DNA from: Halococcaceae archaeon
GTDB lineage: Archaea; Halobacteriota; Halobacteria; Halobacteriales; Halalkalicoccaceae
DNA length: 5,640 bases
Direction: 5' to 3'
Assembly (NCBI GenBank): GCA_007129135.1
Contig: SKWB01000227.1
Coordinates: 1 to 5,640, forward strand
Made by a program: the position numbers and the translations under genes. Position 1 is the first letter of the stretch. Each line of letters begins with the position of its first letter. Below are positions 4,628 to 5,640 of the stretch, one piece after another. Under the pieces are notes generated by a model. It was not told the origin of the DNA, made no database searches, and saw only the letters and a list, made by a program, of their open reading frames with translations.

Positions 4628-5640
4628 TCAGTCCTCCTCCGGGGCGACCCCCTCCGGGACCTTCCCCTCGACCAGCGAGCTGTCGTCGTACTCCTCTCTC
4701 AGCACCTTCTTGTCGAACTTCCCGGTGGCGGTCTTCGGGATCTCGTCGATCGTCACCACCTCGTCCGGTCGCCACCACGTCGGGTACTCCGCTTCGATCA
4801 GCTCGCCGAGTTCCTCTTTCAGGTCCTCGTTCGCGTCCCCGGTCGGCACGATGAACGCGACCGGCCGTTCCTGCCAGCGCTCGTGGGGCACGCCGATCAC
4901 CGTCGCCTCCGCCACCGCGTCGTGGGCCATCAGCGCGTTCTCGAGTTCGACCGAGGAGATCCACTCACCGCCGCTCTTGATGACGTCCTTCGCCCGGTCG
5001 ACGATCTCGATGTACCCCTCGGGATCGATCCGGACGACGTCGCCGGTCTTGAGCCACTCGCCGTCGAAGTCCTCTGCGGCGTCCGGACGGTCGAAGTACT
5101 CGGTCGTCACCCAGGGCCCGCGGACCTGGAGCTCGCCGAACGCCTCGCCGTCCCAGGGGAGCTCCTCTTCGTCGTCCCCCACGACCCTGAACTCCAGGCC
5201 GGGAACGATGAGTCCCTGTTTCGAGCGCGCGTCGTAGCGCTCTTTCTCGCCGAGCTCGTCCATGCCCGATTTGATGTACGCGATCGATCCGATCGGGGAC
5301 ATCTCGGTCATCCCCCAGGCGTGGACCACCTCCACCCCCAGATCGTCGAACCGACGGATCATCGCCTCGGGCGCGGCGCTGCCGCCGACGACGACGCGCT
5401 CGAGCGAGGAGAGGTCGACGTCGTTCTCCTGGACGTACTCGAGGAGGCCGAGCCAGACCGTCGGAACGCCCGCCGTGAGCGTCACCCCTTCGTTCTCGAT
5501 CAGTCCCGCGAGGTTGGCGGGGTCCGGTGCGGGGCCGGGGTAGACGTGTTTCGCCCCGGCAGCGGTCGTGGTGAAGGGCATCCCCCACGCGTTGACGTGG
5601 AACATCGGGACGACCGGCATCACGACGTCGGAGTCCCGGA
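4628..5640 (-). CDS. Acyl-CoA synthetase (AMP-forming), C-terminal part, cut by the right window edge
   Basis: Activates a carboxylic acid, probably a medium- or long-chain fatty acid, to its CoA thioester via an acyl-adenylate. The frame is open to position 5640 and upstream residues continue the family sequence (DSDVVMPVVPMFHVNAWGMP), so the start and the Thr/Ser/Gly-rich ATP loop are outside the window. About 336 residues are visible. In order: PMFHVNAWG; a GVPTVW segment; VVGGSAAP; HAWGMTEMSP (the YGxTE-type adenylation motif); LKTGD, with the ribose-binding Asp; DRAKDVIKSGGEWIS, with the hinge region and the GGEWIS signature typical of medium/long-chain ligases; and PKTATGKFDKK, whose Lys (codon 4718-4720) aligns with the catalytic lysine of the mobile C-terminal domain. 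The visible part looks intact with a normal C-terminus. Chain-length preference cannot be read from it. It lies upstream of the rhomboid gene on the same strand, 57 bp away. Confidence 0.93.
   Translation of the reverse strand, partial: RDSDVVMPVVPMFHVNAWGMPFTTTAAGAKHVYPGPAPDPANLAGLIENEGVTLTAGVPTVWLGLLEYVQENDVDLSSLERVVVGGSAAPEAMIRRFDDLGVEVVHAWGMTEMSPIGSIAYIKSGMDELGEKERYDARSKQGLIVPGLEFRVVGDDEEELPWDGEAFGELQVRGPWVTTEYFDRPDAAEDFDGEWLKTGDVVRIDPEGYIEIVDRAKDVIKSGGEWISSVELENALMAHDAVAEATVIGVPHERWQERPVAFIVPTGDANEDLKEELGELIEAEYPTWWRPDEVVTIDEIPKTATGKFDKKVLREEYDDSSLVEGKVPEGVAPEED

Noticed and set aside
3633..4964. Minus-strand open frame of 443 codons across the rhomboid gene and the 3' end of the synthetase.
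   Set aside because: Arg/Pro-rich shadow frame; the real frames carry AN1, rhomboid and ligase motifs.

Overview
The window looks like chromosomal DNA from a halophilic archaeon (class Halobacteria). The sequence is very GC-rich and codon third positions are almost always G or C. The predicted proteins carry many Asp and Glu residues. Promoters look archaeal: short AT-rich boxes lie about 27 nt upstream of start codons, which fits leaderless transcripts. One gene joins an AN1 zinc finger to a rhomboid protease, an architecture known from haloarchaea. Species cannot be assigned from the sequence alone.

Layout. (1) Positions 1-290, + strand: 3' end of an unrecognised gene that starts outside the window. 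Its last 32 bases overlap the 3' end of the next gene, which runs the other way. (2) Positions 2405 down to 259, - strand: a two-gene operon of a short-chain dehydrogenase/reductase followed by a MOFRL-type glycerate 2-kinase, joined by a GTGA stop/start overlap. (3) Positions 2406-2484: a 79-bp divergent promoter region with an archaeal TATA-like box for the dehydrogenase, a 7-bp-arm inverted repeat between that box and the start codon, and a purine-rich Shine-Dalgarno sequence for the gene on the other side. (4) Positions 2485-2913, + strand: a small membrane protein with a C-terminal SHOCT domain. (5) Positions 4570 down to 2914, - strand: an AN1 zinc-finger rhomboid protease followed after 1 nt by endonuclease V. 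The endonuclease stop codon directly abuts the SHOCT gene stop codon. (6) Positions 5640 down to 4628, - strand: the C-terminal half or more of an acyl-CoA synthetase, cut by the window edge and separated from the rhomboid gene by 57 bp.

How the genes work together. The content is mostly housekeeping and central metabolism: glycerate phosphorylation, fatty-acid activation, a redox enzyme, repair of deaminated DNA bases and intramembrane proteolysis. No mobile element, CRISPR array, tRNA or rRNA gene, defence island or toxin-antitoxin pair was seen. No stretch longer than about 80 bp lacks a gene. I did not find a clearly new biological system. The points most worth a second look are the AN1-rhomboid/endonuclease V pair, two substitutions at positions usually considered catalytic in the glycerate kinase, and the palindrome at the dehydrogenase start.
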